Shown here: piece after piece, positions 51,754 to 60,428 of the stretch
Numbering within the stretch: position 1 is the first letter of the stretch
Layout: every line of letters begins with the position of its first letter
From: Polyangia bacterium
GTDB taxonomy: Bacteria > Myxococcota_A > Polyangia > Fen-1088
Assembly: GCA_036268875.1 (NCBI GenBank)
Contig: DATATI010000036.1
Coordinates: forward strand, 1 to 64,000
Length of the DNA stretch: 64,000 nt
Direction: 5' to 3'
Notes under the pieces: model-generated
What the model saw: only the letters and a program-made list of their open reading frames with translations
What the model was told of the DNA's origin: nothing
The model's database searches: none
Program-made: the position numbers and the translations under genes

Positions 51754-53361
51754 GTGGCCACGCCGGGGGCGGGCAAGACCACCTTCGCTTTGACCGCCGC
51801 TCGCCGCGCGCTGATCGCCCGGTCGATCCGTCGCCTGGTGATCGTGGTGCCGACCCAGCACCTGAAACACCAGTGGGCCCACGCCGCCGAGCGCTTCGAC
51901 ATTCACCTGGATCCGCTGTGGTCGGTCGGCTACGGCGGCTTGCCGTCCGATGTGCACGGCGTGGTGGTGACGTACCAGCAGGTGGCGCTGGCGCCGGCCG
52001 AATTTCGCCCGCTGGTGCGGGGCGCGCTGGTGGTGCTGGACGAAGTTCATCACGCCGGCGACAGCCGGTCATGGGGCGACGGCGTTCGCCTGGCGTTCGA
52101 ACCGGCGTGGCGGCGCCTGTGCCTGTCGGGCACGCCCTTTCGATCGGATCAGATCACCATCCCCTTCATTCGCTATCAGGCCGATCGCGCGCAACCGGAT
52201 TTTGAATATGGTTACGGCGATGCGCTGGGCGACGGGCGGGTGGTGCGGCCGGTCTATTTTCCGCGCATCAACGGCCGCATGGAATGGACCGCTCCCGACG
52301 GGGTCAGCTATGAGGCGACGTTCAACGATCGCTTGAGCCGCGAGCTTGGCAGCCAGCGCCTGCGCACCGCCCTCGACGCCGGCGGCGAGTGGTTGCCGAC
52401 GGTGCTGCTGCAGGCGCATCACCAGCTGCTGCACCTGCGGGCGAAAGATCCGCTGGCCGCCGGCCTGGCCATCGCCGTTGATCAGGAGCACGCCAAGGCC
52501 ATCGTCGCCATCATGAGCGACCGCCTGGGCATCACGCCGACCATCGCCACCTCCGACGATCCGGCGGCGTCGGAGAACATCCGTCGCTTTGCCAGCGGCG
52601 TGGCGCCGTGGATCGTGGCGGTGCGCATGGTGTCCGAAGGCGTGGACATCCCGCGCTTGCGCGTCGGCGTGTACGCCACCAACACCATCACCGAGCTCTT
52701 CTTCCGTCAGGCGGTCGGTCGCCTGGTGCGCTGGAACGCGCGCTTGCGGACGCAGGCGGCCTACATGTTCATCCCCGACGACGCCCGCCTGCGCACGTTC
52801 AGCGCCGCCATCGCCGAGCAGCGGCGACACTGCCTGCAAAAACGCGCCGACGACGATGGCCGGGCCGATGACGATCGCCCGCCGAAGAAAGCCGACGATG
52901 ACAAGGCCGCGCTGTTTGATCAGCTGTCGCTGTTCGCGCCGATCTCCGCCGTGCCGCTGGACGAGCACGGCCGTCCCCTGCAAGCCGAAGATGGCCGCGT
53001 CTATCGGGCCGACGCCGACAATGATCCGCGCGGCGACATTCCCGATCTGGTCGACGTGCCGGCCAACGACGCGTTGCCGGTGTCGCCGACGCAAAGGGCC
53101 GAGATCGTTCCGGAGCCCGACGCTGATCCACTGCCGTCATTGTCAGCCCGCCGCGCCGACAGTCCGCTGGCCCGCCGCCGTCTGCTGCGCGAACAGAACA
53201 GCGAGGCCGTGCGCGATCTGGTCCACACCACCGGCAAGACCCACGCCGACGTCAACGCCGACCTGAACCGCAAGATCGGCATCCGCCAGATCAGCGAGGC
53301 CACCGTCAGGCAGCTCGAACGCCGCCTGACCCTGGCCAGGTCTCAATTACGCCGCCGCTGA
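51754..53361 (+). CDS. SF2 DExH-type helicase, start codon not obvious
   Basis: At least 535 residues of a superfamily 2 helicase. Motif I is ATPGAGKTTFAL, motif II VVLDEVHHAGD (DEVH), motif III LCLSGTPFRSD, and the C-terminal RecA-like domain has MVSEGVDIPRLRVGVYATN and the arginine finger region FRQAVGRLVRW. A charged C-terminal third (Asp/Arg/Lys-rich) is unassigned. The GTG at 51754 is a conservative start, but it lies inside motif I. The same frame upstream encodes PLRAWQRRALAQFESN, the expected Q-motif region (from 51685), with no ATG, GTG or TTG after the previous gene's in-frame TAG. Translation therefore probably begins at a rare codon (CTG 51688 or ATC 51622), or the 5' end is damaged. 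Confidence 0.75.
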   Translation: MATPGAGKTTFALTAARRALIARSIRRLVIVVPTQHLKHQWAHAAERFDIHLDPLWSVGYGGLPSDVHGVVVTYQQVALAPAEFRPLVRGALVVLDEVHHAGDSRSWGDGVRLAFEPAWRRLCLSGTPFRSDQITIPFIRYQADRAQPDFEYGYGDALGDGRVVRPVYFPRINGRMEWTAPDGVSYEATFNDRLSRELGSQRLRTALDAGGEWLPTVLLQAHHQLLHLRAKDPLAAGLAIAVDQEHAKAIVAIMSDRLGITPTIATSDDPAASENIRRFASGVAPWIVAVRMVSEGVDIPRLRVGVYATNTITELFFRQAVGRLVRWNARLRTQAAYMFIPDDARLRTFSAAIAEQRRHCLQKRADDDGRADDDRPPKKADDDKAALFDQLSLFAPISAVPLDEHGRPLQAEDGRVYRADADNDPRGDIPDLVDVPANDALPVSPTQRAEIVPEPDADPLPSLSARRADSPLARRRLLREQNSEAVRDLVHTTGKTHADVNADLNRKIGIRQISEATVRQLERRLTLARSQLRRR

Positions 53362-53398
53362 CACCAGCCGTCGGTCGATCGAGCCGCGATGCTCGCGT

Positions 53399-54778
53399 CT
53401 AAGCTTCGATAGCAGTGGCGCTGGTGGTGACCATACCCGGACCGCCGCCGGCCGACGTCGCTTTGATGCCCACCGACCGCAGCATGCTGAGCAAGACCAC
53501 GCTGCAGCTCTCGTCGCCGCTCGGCGATCGATAGTGGATGCCGGGGTACTTGAAGAAGCCGCCGCCTTTGCCGGCGACCAGGATGGGAAAGTCGCGGATG
53601 TTGTGGAACCGGCCGTCCGAGGTGTCGCTGCTGGCCATGATGGCGGTGTTGTCCAAAACGTTGCCGGCCCCTTCGGGGACGGCCTTCAGCGACACCAGGA
53701 CCTGCGCGAACATCTTCATGGTGAAAACCGTCGACGCCTGCACCTGCGGCTGATCGCCCGGCTCGTCGTGGGTCAGCTGGTGGTGGCCTTCGCTGAGGCC
53801 CACCTCCCAGTAAACCGTGCTGGCCGTGCTGCCCGAGAACATCATCGAGAAGATGCGCGTCTGGTTGCACGCCATGGCGATGGCCAACAGATCGCTCATC
53901 GCCTTGGTCTTCTGCTCGATCTGCTCCTGACCGTTCTGATCGGGATAGCTGCTGGGCTTGGTCGGCACCTTGCACGCCGACGGCGGCAGCTGCTGCGACA
54001 GCGTCAGGCGGTTCTCGATCGCCCGGATGCCTTCCATGTGCCGTTCCAGGCGCGATTTGTCCACCGTGCCGGATTGCGCGCTGACCTTGTTGATGTCGGA
54101 CAGGACCACGTCAAGAACGCTGCGCCGATAACCCAGCGTCGCGTCGACCATCGGCGTGGCGCTGCCCGGCGGGGTAAAGCCGGTGGTGAACAGACGGGTG
54201 AACAGCTTCGACGGATCGTACTCGGGCGCGTTCGGCATGTCCGGGCCGTTGTGCGACAGGTACTGCAGCGTCGTGCCCTCGTTGGTGTTGATGCGGTTGG
54301 AAATGCCCACCTCGATCGACGGGTGCGGCGATCCCATGCCGATGGCCTTGGCCGCCACCTGGTCGATGCTGGGCATGCTGAACGTCGAGCGATACGGCGC
54401 CCCGTTCGCCGGCTGCGAGATGAGCGGCGCGCCCGACAGGATGCCGACGGTGCCGGCGTGGTGTCCGCGTTCGTCGCCCGAGGTGATGCGCGTGCCCGAG
54501 ACGACGTTCACGTAATCTTTGACGCCCGCATCAGCGAGCGGCATCAACGCCAGGCTGGGCAGCCAAGCGGCGCCTTGAACGTCCGGCGTCCAGTGCTCAG
54601 GCTTCACGCCGTTGCCCCAGAAGAAAATTCCGAGACGCGTCGGTATCGCCGTCCCGTCGGCATACGCGTCACCGTTGCCGTTGAACATCGCTTCCAGCGG
54701 CGGCAGCGCAACACCGATGCCCACTCCGCCCATCGCCCCGCGCAGCACCGTTCGTCGACTGATTCGGGATCTCGACAT
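53399..54778 (-). CDS. DUF1552-family protein with twin-arginine signal (second copy)
   Basis: A 459-residue exported protein with the twin-arginine leader ISRRTVLRGAMGGVGIGVAL. The DUF1552 body has RLGIFFWGNGVKPEHWTPD, TRITSGDERGHHAGTVGIL, SIDQVAAKAIGMGSPHPSIE and the closing IMASSDTSDGRFHNIRDFPI. It is a distant paralogue of the protein at 38373-39674. AAGGAG lies about 9 nt before the ATG. The partner DUF1592 gene is here divergent, sharing a 182-bp AT-rich intergenic region, whereas the first set is collinear and overlapping. Confidence 0.85.
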   Translation of the reverse strand: MSRSRISRRTVLRGAMGGVGIGVALPPLEAMFNGNGDAYADGTAIPTRLGIFFWGNGVKPEHWTPDVQGAAWLPSLALMPLADAGVKDYVNVVSGTRITSGDERGHHAGTVGILSGAPLISQPANGAPYRSTFSMPSIDQVAAKAIGMGSPHPSIEVGISNRINTNEGTTLQYLSHNGPDMPNAPEYDPSKLFTRLFTTGFTPPGSATPMVDATLGYRRSVLDVVLSDINKVSAQSGTVDKSRLERHMEGIRAIENRLTLSQQLPPSACKVPTKPSSYPDQNGQEQIEQKTKAMSDLLAIAMACNQTRIFSMMFSGSTASTVYWEVGLSEGHHQLTHDEPGDQPQVQASTVFTMKMFAQVLVSLKAVPEGAGNVLDNTAIMASSDTSDGRFHNIRDFPILVAGKGGGFFKYPGIHYRSPSGDESCSVVLLSMLRSVGIKATSAGGGPGMVTTSATAIEA

Positions 54779-54868
54779 AGCGCTCGTCTCCTTGTTCCCA
54801 ACGAATCTACAAACGCGGGTAATCTACCGTTTGCTGAGTGAAAGTGTATATTCGAAATCATTATTCTG

Positions 54869-54897
54869 TGAAAAGTAATTTGGCAATGCTGTATAAA
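54869..54897 (+). promoter_or_regulatory. Possible promoter of the second DUF1592 gene
   Basis: In an unusually AT-rich intergenic region, TATAAA at 54892-54897 follows TGAAAA at 54869-54874 with 17-nt spacing. The -10-like box is good, the -35-like box weak. It lies 63 nt before the ATG and GGAGG ribosome-binding site. Confidence 0.35.
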
Positions 54898-54960
54898 AGC
54901 AAACCATTGCGGGTCGTGGCGATTACCGACCGGCCAAGGCATACCTTCGGAGGTCTGACG

Positions 54961-57180
54961 ATGAGCGAGCGCAAACGGGTGCTGAGCGGCCAGGGCGCAA
55001 CAAATCACCGTCGGTGGGTGAAGATTGCGCTCGTCGCCTGCGGCGCGTTCGGTTGTTCCGGTAACGTTGGCAGCGGCAACGGAGCGCCGATGTCCGGCAG
55101 CGGCAACAGCGGTGGCGGTGGCAACAGTGGCGGCGGTGGCTCCGGGACGGTGATGGTGACGCCGCCGTCGGCCGAATTTCAGCCCGCGCCGGCCGGCATC
55201 CGCCGCCTCACGACGGTGCAGTATCGCCACACAATTTCCGATCTTTTCGCGGGATCCGTGACTGTCACGGATGATCTGGACGACGACACCTCTCTCAGCG
55301 GCTTCGCCTCGATCGGCGCCGCGCGCATCAGCCTGTCGCCGGTGAACGTCGAGCAGTTCGAGACCGCCGCGCTGGACATCGCGCACAAGGCGCTGACCGA
55401 CGCCACCGCGCGCGCCGCCTTCGTTGGTTGCAATCCGACCACCGCCACCAGCGACGCTTGCACGCAGGCGTTCTTCAAGAAATTTGGCCGCCGCGCCTGG
55501 CGCCGCCCGTTGGCCGACGACGAGGTTGCCACTTACACGATGTTGACCAATGGCATACAAACCTCAATGAAGAGTTTCTTTGGTGGTTTGGAATATGGAA
55601 TTGCTGCTCTCTTACAGTCACCCCATTTTCTTTATCGAGAAGAATGGGGCACGCCGGTGTCCGGTAAACCGTCCCAGCTGGCCTTCAACGACTACGAACT
55701 GGCCACGCGACTGTCGTACTTTTTGTGGAACACCACGCCCGACGACCTGCTGCTGGACGCCGCCGACGCCAAGCAATTGACCGGCAAAGGCTTCGCCGCG
55801 CAGGTGGCGCGCTTGCTCAAGGATCCTCGCGCCGCCAACGGCATCCAGACCTTCTTCACCGAGTACTATCGCCTGGCCGAGCTGGACAACCTGCCGCAGC
55901 TTCCATCGGCGTTCCCGCAGCGCACCGCCACGCTGGGTCCGTCGATGCGCGAGGAGACGCAGCGGTTCCTGGCTGATCTGACGGTCACCCGCGACGGCGA
56001 CTTCCGAGACGTGTTCGACTCGACCACCACCTTCGTCAATTCAGAGCTGGCCAGTCTCTATGGTTTGCCGGCGGTCAGCGGCACGGACTTCGCCAAGGTC
56101 ACGCTGCCGGCCACCGGCATGCGGGCCGGTTACCTGGGGCAGGGCAGCTTCCTGGCGTTGAACGCCCACTCGAACATCACCTCGCCCACCTATCGCGGCA
56201 AGTTCATCCGCGAGATGTTGATGTGTCAGTCGGTGCCGCCCCCGCCCATGAACGTGCCGCCTCTGCCGATGGACACCGGCCCGGCGACGCAGACCATGCG
56301 GCAGAAGCTGGAGATCCACCGTCAGATGGAGCCGTGCAAGAGCTGCCACGCCTTCATGGATCCGCTGGGCCTGTCGTTCGAAAACTTCGACGGCATCGGT
56401 GCCTTCCGCACCAAGGACGCGGGCCAGGCCATCGACGTCACCGGCGACCTGGACGGCAAGGCCTTCAACGGCCCGATCGAGCTGGCCAAGCTGCTCAAGC
56501 AAAGCCCCGACGTGCTGACCTGCGTGGCCCGCAACCTTTATCGATACGTCACCGGCCACATCGAGAACGACGGCGAAGAGCCGGCCATCACTCAACTGTC
56601 CAAGGGCTTCAGCGACGGTCAATATCACTTCAGCGCGCTGGTGAACGGCATGGTCAGCAGCCCCGCCTTTGCCTATGCCGGGCCCCAGTCGAATGATCCC
56701 TTGCCGACGGGCGCCGGCGGCGCCAATGGTGCCGGCGGGATGGGTGGCAGCAGCGGAACGGATGCGGGGATGGTCGACACCGGACCGCCCCCGCCGCCGC
56801 CCACGGACGGTGGCACGGTGCCCACCGGTCCGCTCAGCTTCGCCCAGCACATCGCTCCGATCATCGCCAACAAGTGCTCGCCCTGTCACACCACGCAGGC
56901 GATGGCCGGCTTGAACTTCACCTACGCCAACCTGGTGACCAACGCGGCCGTCACCAACGACGTCACCAAGGCGTGCGACTTCCTGAACCTCTCGGCGCCG
57001 AAGCGCGTGGTCGCCGGCGATGCCTACCACAGCTTGTTGTGGGTGAAGATCTCCAGCGACAACGTCGCCCTGGCCGCCCATTTCTGCGGCGTTCACATGC
57101 CCAAGGATCCGACGAAGATCCTGACCACCGTCGAGCTGGACACGATCGAACACTGGATCCGCGACGGCGCGAAGCCGTAG
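54961..57180 (+). CDS. DUF1592-family lipoprotein fused to a C-terminal cytochrome-c-like domain
   Basis: A 739-residue lipoprotein. The signal peptide ends ACGAFGCSGNVG, with a short Gly/Ser/Asn tether. The DUF1587/1592/1588/1585 core follows: IRRLTTVQYRHTISDLFAG, RRAWRRPLADDEVATYTML, TRLSYFLWNTTPDDLLLDAA, YRGKFIREMLMCQSVPPPP and CKSCHAFMDPLGLSFENFDG, with a canonical CxxCH at Cys459-His463. After a Gly/Pro-rich linker (about 600-625) a separate domain has IIANKCSPCHTTQAMAGLNF (Cys639-His643) and ends VELDTIEHWIRDGAKP, typical of mono-haem cytochrome-c-like domains. The ATG at 54961 follows GGAGG; the frame is open to 54838. Residues around 195-230 are encoded by a tract of strikingly low GC. 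Confidence 0.85.
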   Translation: MSERKRVLSGQGATNHRRWVKIALVACGAFGCSGNVGSGNGAPMSGSGNSGGGGNSGGGGSGTVMVTPPSAEFQPAPAGIRRLTTVQYRHTISDLFAGSVTVTDDLDDDTSLSGFASIGAARISLSPVNVEQFETAALDIAHKALTDATARAAFVGCNPTTATSDACTQAFFKKFGRRAWRRPLADDEVATYTMLTNGIQTSMKSFFGGLEYGIAALLQSPHFLYREEWGTPVSGKPSQLAFNDYELATRLSYFLWNTTPDDLLLDAADAKQLTGKGFAAQVARLLKDPRAANGIQTFFTEYYRLAELDNLPQLPSAFPQRTATLGPSMREETQRFLADLTVTRDGDFRDVFDSTTTFVNSELASLYGLPAVSGTDFAKVTLPATGMRAGYLGQGSFLALNAHSNITSPTYRGKFIREMLMCQSVPPPPMNVPPLPMDTGPATQTMRQKLEIHRQMEPCKSCHAFMDPLGLSFENFDGIGAFRTKDAGQAIDVTGDLDGKAFNGPIELAKLLKQSPDVLTCVARNLYRYVTGHIENDGEEPAITQLSKGFSDGQYHFSALVNGMVSSPAFAYAGPQSNDPLPTGAGGANGAGGMGGSSGTDAGMVDTGPPPPPPTDGGTVPTGPLSFAQHIAPIIANKCSPCHTTQAMAGLNFTYANLVTNAAVTNDVTKACDFLNLSAPKRVVAGDAYHSLLWVKISSDNVALAAHFCGVHMPKDPTKILTTVELDTIEHWIRDGAKP

Positions 57181-57246
57181 GCCGCTCGCTGCGCCCCCAA
57201 CGGATTGCTCGAATGCTGGTTCCTCCGGACCGGGGCGCCGCCAAAA

Positions 57247-58317
57247 TCAAAGCGGCGTCCGCAGTCGCCGTTCGAGCCACCGGCTATAGCGCGACAGCGC
57301 GAAGCAGGCCCCCCAGTACAGAAATGAGATGAAGAGGTATCCCTCCAGATAAAATGGCCGCCAGATCGGATCGCCGCCCAGCGCCAGCGACAACGCCCCG
57401 GTCAATTCGTAAAGGCCCACCACCGTCACCAGCGACGAATCCTTCACGGTGCCGATCACGCTGTTCATCAGCGACGGCACCACCGCCCGCAGCGCTTGCG
57501 GCAGGACGATGAACCGCTGCACCTGCCAGCGGCGAAGCCCCAGCGCGCGCGCCGAATCAAGCTGGCCGGACGGCACCGCCTGCAAACCGCCGCGCACCAC
57601 CTCGGCCAGGTACGCGGCGGCGAAGCCGGCCAGCCCCATCAGCACGCGCAGAAAAATATCCGGCTGCCACCCGTGCGGGACCAGCAGCGGCAAAAGAAAG
57701 GCCGCCATGAACAGCACCGAGATCAGCGGCACCCCGCGGACAAGCTCGATGTATGTGCGGCACAGCGCGCGCAGCAGCGGCAACTCCGAGCGCCGGCCCA
57801 GGGCCAGGAGAACCCCGAGCGGCAGCGCCAGCGCCAACGCCAGCAGCGACAGCAATAACGACAGCGGCAACCCGCTCCAGCGCGAGGTGGGGACAATCTC
57901 CCATCCCAGCACCGTCGATCCACGCATCAGCAGCACGAAGCCGAAAAGCGCGATCATCCACGCGCCGGCCAGCCACCGGCGCCAGCAGCGCGGCCAGGCG
58001 CTGATCGCCGCCAGCACCAGCAGCGCCGCCGTGCCCGTCGCCGGGCGCCATTGCTGGGCGTAGGGATAGCGCCCGAAAATGATGGCGCGAAATTTCTCCA
58101 CCACCACGCCCCAGCAGGCGCCTGCATGGTCAAGCGCGCGGCAGGCCTCGGCGTCGGGACGTGCCACGGCGCGCCCGATGGTCCACGGCAACACGCGCGC
58201 CGCCACCGTCAACGCCAACGCCGCCAGCACCAACGTGGTGACGCTGCGCCAAGGTGATCCGAACAGATCGCGCCGCCAGTCCGCCGCGGCCTCCCGGCGC
58301 GTCGTCGGCATCGCCAT
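57247..58317 (-). CDS. Amino-acid ABC transporter permease (AapM/HisM-type)
   Basis: A 356-residue inner-membrane permease of the polar amino-acid (His/Glu/Gln/Opp) class. Hydrophobic segments begin near residue 20; the six-helix permease core lies in the C-terminal half with LPLSLLLSLLALALALPLGV and the coupling (EAA-like) loop AVPSGQLDSARALGLRRWQV, followed by FIVLPQALRAVVPSLMNSVI. The extended N-terminal part (about 150 residues) is typical of AapM. It works with the upstream permease and binding protein. The ATG at 58317 shares one base with the previous TGA (TGATG). No ATPase gene follows. Confidence 0.85.
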   Translation of the reverse strand: MAMPTTRREAAADWRRDLFGSPWRSVTTLVLAALALTVAARVLPWTIGRAVARPDAEACRALDHAGACWGVVVEKFRAIIFGRYPYAQQWRPATGTAALLVLAAISAWPRCWRRWLAGAWMIALFGFVLLMRGSTVLGWEIVPTSRWSGLPLSLLLSLLALALALPLGVLLALGRRSELPLLRALCRTYIELVRGVPLISVLFMAAFLLPLLVPHGWQPDIFLRVLMGLAGFAAAYLAEVVRGGLQAVPSGQLDSARALGLRRWQVQRFIVLPQALRAVVPSLMNSVIGTVKDSSLVTVVGLYELTGALSLALGGDPIWRPFYLEGYLFISFLYWGACFALSRYSRWLERRLRTPL

Positions 58318-59315
58318 CAACGCGCCCCGCGCAGGGCCACGCGCGCGTTGTATCGGTTCATGGCCGCCGACGTCAGCAGCGACAGCGCCAGGTAGATCGC
58401 CGTGATCACCGTGATGCACTCGAAGGCGCGGCCGGTCTGGTTCAAGGCGGTGTTGCTGATCGACACCAGCTCGGGATAGCCGACCGCCACGCCCAGGGTC
58501 GAGTTCTTGGTCAGGTTCAAATATTGGTTGGTGAGCGACGGGACCATCACCCGCAGCGCCTGCGGCAGCACGATCCAGCCGATGATCTGCGCCGACCGCA
58601 AGCCTTGCGCCTGCGCGGCTTGCACTTGTTCGATCGGCACGGCTTCGATGCCGGCGCGCACCACCTCGGCGACGAAGGCGGCGGTGTAAACGGTCAGGGC
58701 CAGCAGGACGGCCAGGTACTCCGGCGTCACCGCGCCCCCGCCCGAGACGTTCAGCGGTCCGGCGATCGGACGATCCCAGGTCCACGGCCACCAATGTCCG
58801 GGCGGCGCCGCCGGCCAAGGAAAACTGAGGCCGCTCTTGCTCAGATAAACGCCGAATGGCCCGCGCCAGGCGTCGCCGGCGTCAGGGAGGAACGTCGTCA
58901 GGGCGAAGTACCACATCAAAAGCTGCACCAGCAGCGGGACGTTGCGGACCAGCTCGACATAGGCGGTGCAGAGAGCGCGCGCTGGCCGGTAGGGTGCCCG
59001 GCGGCCGAGGCCGATCAGCGTTCCCAAGATCGTGGTCAGCGCGCACGCCGGCAGCGCCACGCGGATGGTGTTGGAGAGACCAACGATGAAGGCGCGCGCC
59101 AGCGATCGTTGCGGGTCGTAGCCGAGCCAGCTTTCGCCGATCTCGAAGCCGGCCGGTTGCCGCAGAAAACCGAAACCCGCGGCCACCCCTTGGGCGCGCA
59201 GGGTGGCCAGCGCGTGCGCGATCAGCGCCCAGCCAAGCGCCGTCACCGAAAGCAGCAGCGCGGCCTGCAACGCCCAGGGTCGCCGGTCGCGGCGCCGCCG
59301 GGGACCGTCCGTCAT
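58317..59315 (-). CDS. Amino-acid ABC transporter permease (AapQ/HisQ-type)
   Basis: A 332-residue permease of the same class. It has SNTIRVALPACALTTILGTL, YVELVRNVPLLVQLLMWYFA and the coupling loop AVPIEQVQAAQAQGLRSAQI leading into GWIVLPQALRVMVPSLTNQY. A periplasmic insert (about 145-190, Pro/Trp-rich) separates helices, as in AapQ. The ATG at 59315 overlaps the TGA of the binding-protein gene (ATGA), and its own TGA touches the next ATG, so all three genes are translationally linked. Confidence 0.85.
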   Translation of the reverse strand: MTDGPRRRRDRRPWALQAALLLSVTALGWALIAHALATLRAQGVAAGFGFLRQPAGFEIGESWLGYDPQRSLARAFIVGLSNTIRVALPACALTTILGTLIGLGRRAPYRPARALCTAYVELVRNVPLLVQLLMWYFALTTFLPDAGDAWRGPFGVYLSKSGLSFPWPAAPPGHWWPWTWDRPIAGPLNVSGGGAVTPEYLAVLLALTVYTAAFVAEVVRAGIEAVPIEQVQAAQAQGLRSAQIIGWIVLPQALRVMVPSLTNQYLNLTKNSTLGVAVGYPELVSISNTALNQTGRAFECITVITAIYLALSLLTSAAMNRYNARVALRGAR

Positions 59316-60358
59316 CGCAGCGGCGGCGCGTAGTGAAGGCCGCCCTTGTTCCACAGGTTGTTCAACCCGCGCGGCAGCTTGAGCACGGATTTCGGTCCCA
59401 CGTTGCGTTCGAAGATCTCGCCATAGTTGCCCACGGCCTTCACCGCGCGGAAGGCCCACTCTTTGTCCAGGCCCAAGAGCTTGCCGGTGTCCTCGCCGCT
59501 GCCGACAAAGCGCATGACCACCGGATCCTTGCTGCTGCTCTTGGCGGCGTCGATGTTGCCCTGGCTCAATCCTTCTTCTTCGGCTTCGATGAGGGCGAAG
59601 ATCACCCACTTGACGATGGCGAACCACTCGTCGTCGCCGCGTCTGACCAGCGGTCCCAGTGGTTCCTTGGAGATGATCTCCGGCAGGATGAGATAGTCGT
59701 CCGGGCTCTTCGCTTCCTTGTTGCGCAGGCCAGCCAAACCGGAGACGTCGGTGGTGTACGCCTGACAGCGGCCGGCGAAGAAGGCCTTGAAGGCGGCCTC
59801 GAATCCCTCGAACACCACCGTCTTCACTTTCAGATTCTGGGCGCGAAAATAGTCGGCCAGGTTTTTCTCGTTGGTGGTCCCCGACTGCACACAGATCTCC
59901 GCGTTCTTGAGCTGCTTGGCGCTGGTCACCTTCAGTTTCTTCGGCACCAAGAACCCTTGCCCATCGAAGTAGGTGATGGCGGCAAAGTGAAATCCCAGCG
60001 AGACATCCCGGGTCAGGGTCCAGGTGGTGTTGCGCGCCAGCAGATCGACTTCACCCGCTTGCAGCGAAGCAAAACGTTGCTGCGAATTGAGGGGGATGAA
60101 GTTCACCTTCTGCGCGTCGCCCAGCACGGCGGCGGCCAGCGCGCGGCAGGTGTCGGCGTCCAAACCGGACCAGCGGCCCTGGCTATCCGGCGCGGAGAAC
60201 CCCACCACTCCGGTCGAGACGCCGCAGTTAAGAACGCCGCGCGCCTTGATCCCGTCCAAGGTTTTGCCGGCGGTCGCTGGGCGCGCCATCGTGATTAGAA
60301 CGCTGACAGCCGTCGCCGCGAGCACGACCCGCCGTCCCCGGCGCGCTCGTTCGATCAC
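59312..60358 (-). CDS. Amino-acid ABC transporter substrate-binding protein (AapJ-like)
   Basis: A 348-residue periplasmic binding protein of family 3. A signal peptide (residues 1-32, ending RPATAG) precedes KTLDGIKARGVLNCGVSTGV, the usual opening. Others are LDADTCRALAAAVLGDAQKV, QRFASLQAGEVDLLARNTTW, ICVQSGTTNEKNLADYF and the AapJ-like end NVGPKSVLKLPRGLNNLWNK. It probably binds general L-amino acids. The GTG at 60358 is chosen because AAGGAG lies 4 nt upstream; the frame is open to 60409. It is the first gene of the transporter operon. Confidence 0.85.
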   Translation of the reverse strand: MIERARRGRRVVLAATAVSVLITMARPATAGKTLDGIKARGVLNCGVSTGVVGFSAPDSQGRWSGLDADTCRALAAAVLGDAQKVNFIPLNSQQRFASLQAGEVDLLARNTTWTLTRDVSLGFHFAAITYFDGQGFLVPKKLKVTSAKQLKNAEICVQSGTTNEKNLADYFRAQNLKVKTVVFEGFEAAFKAFFAGRCQAYTTDVSGLAGLRNKEAKSPDDYLILPEIISKEPLGPLVRRGDDEWFAIVKWVIFALIEAEEEGLSQGNIDAAKSSSKDPVVMRFVGSGEDTGKLLGLDKEWAFRAVKAVGNYGEIFERNVGPKSVLKLPRGLNNLWNKGGLHYAPPLR

Positions 60359-60379
60359 GAAGCTCCTTGCACGGCCGGG

Positions 60380-60416
60380 AGTATAGGCAGCCGCTGGAAG
60401 GGCCGACAACCCTTCC
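60380..60416 (-). promoter_or_regulatory. Possible promoter and operator of the amino-acid transporter operon
   Basis: On the minus strand TTGTCG (60409-60404) and TATACT (60385-60380) are 18 nt apart. A perfect inverted repeat GGAAGGG-N7-CCCTTCC (60396-60416) covers the upstream box, so a bound repressor would block it. It has no T-tract, which argues against a terminator of the preceding gene. Confidence 0.35.
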
Positions 60417-60428
60417 CAGCGATCGAAG

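Noticed and set aside
54838-54960. 41-codon upstream extension of the second DUF1592 protein
   Set aside because: AT-rich, holds a promoter-like sequence, and the ATG at 54961 has a strong GGAGG site directly before the signal peptide.
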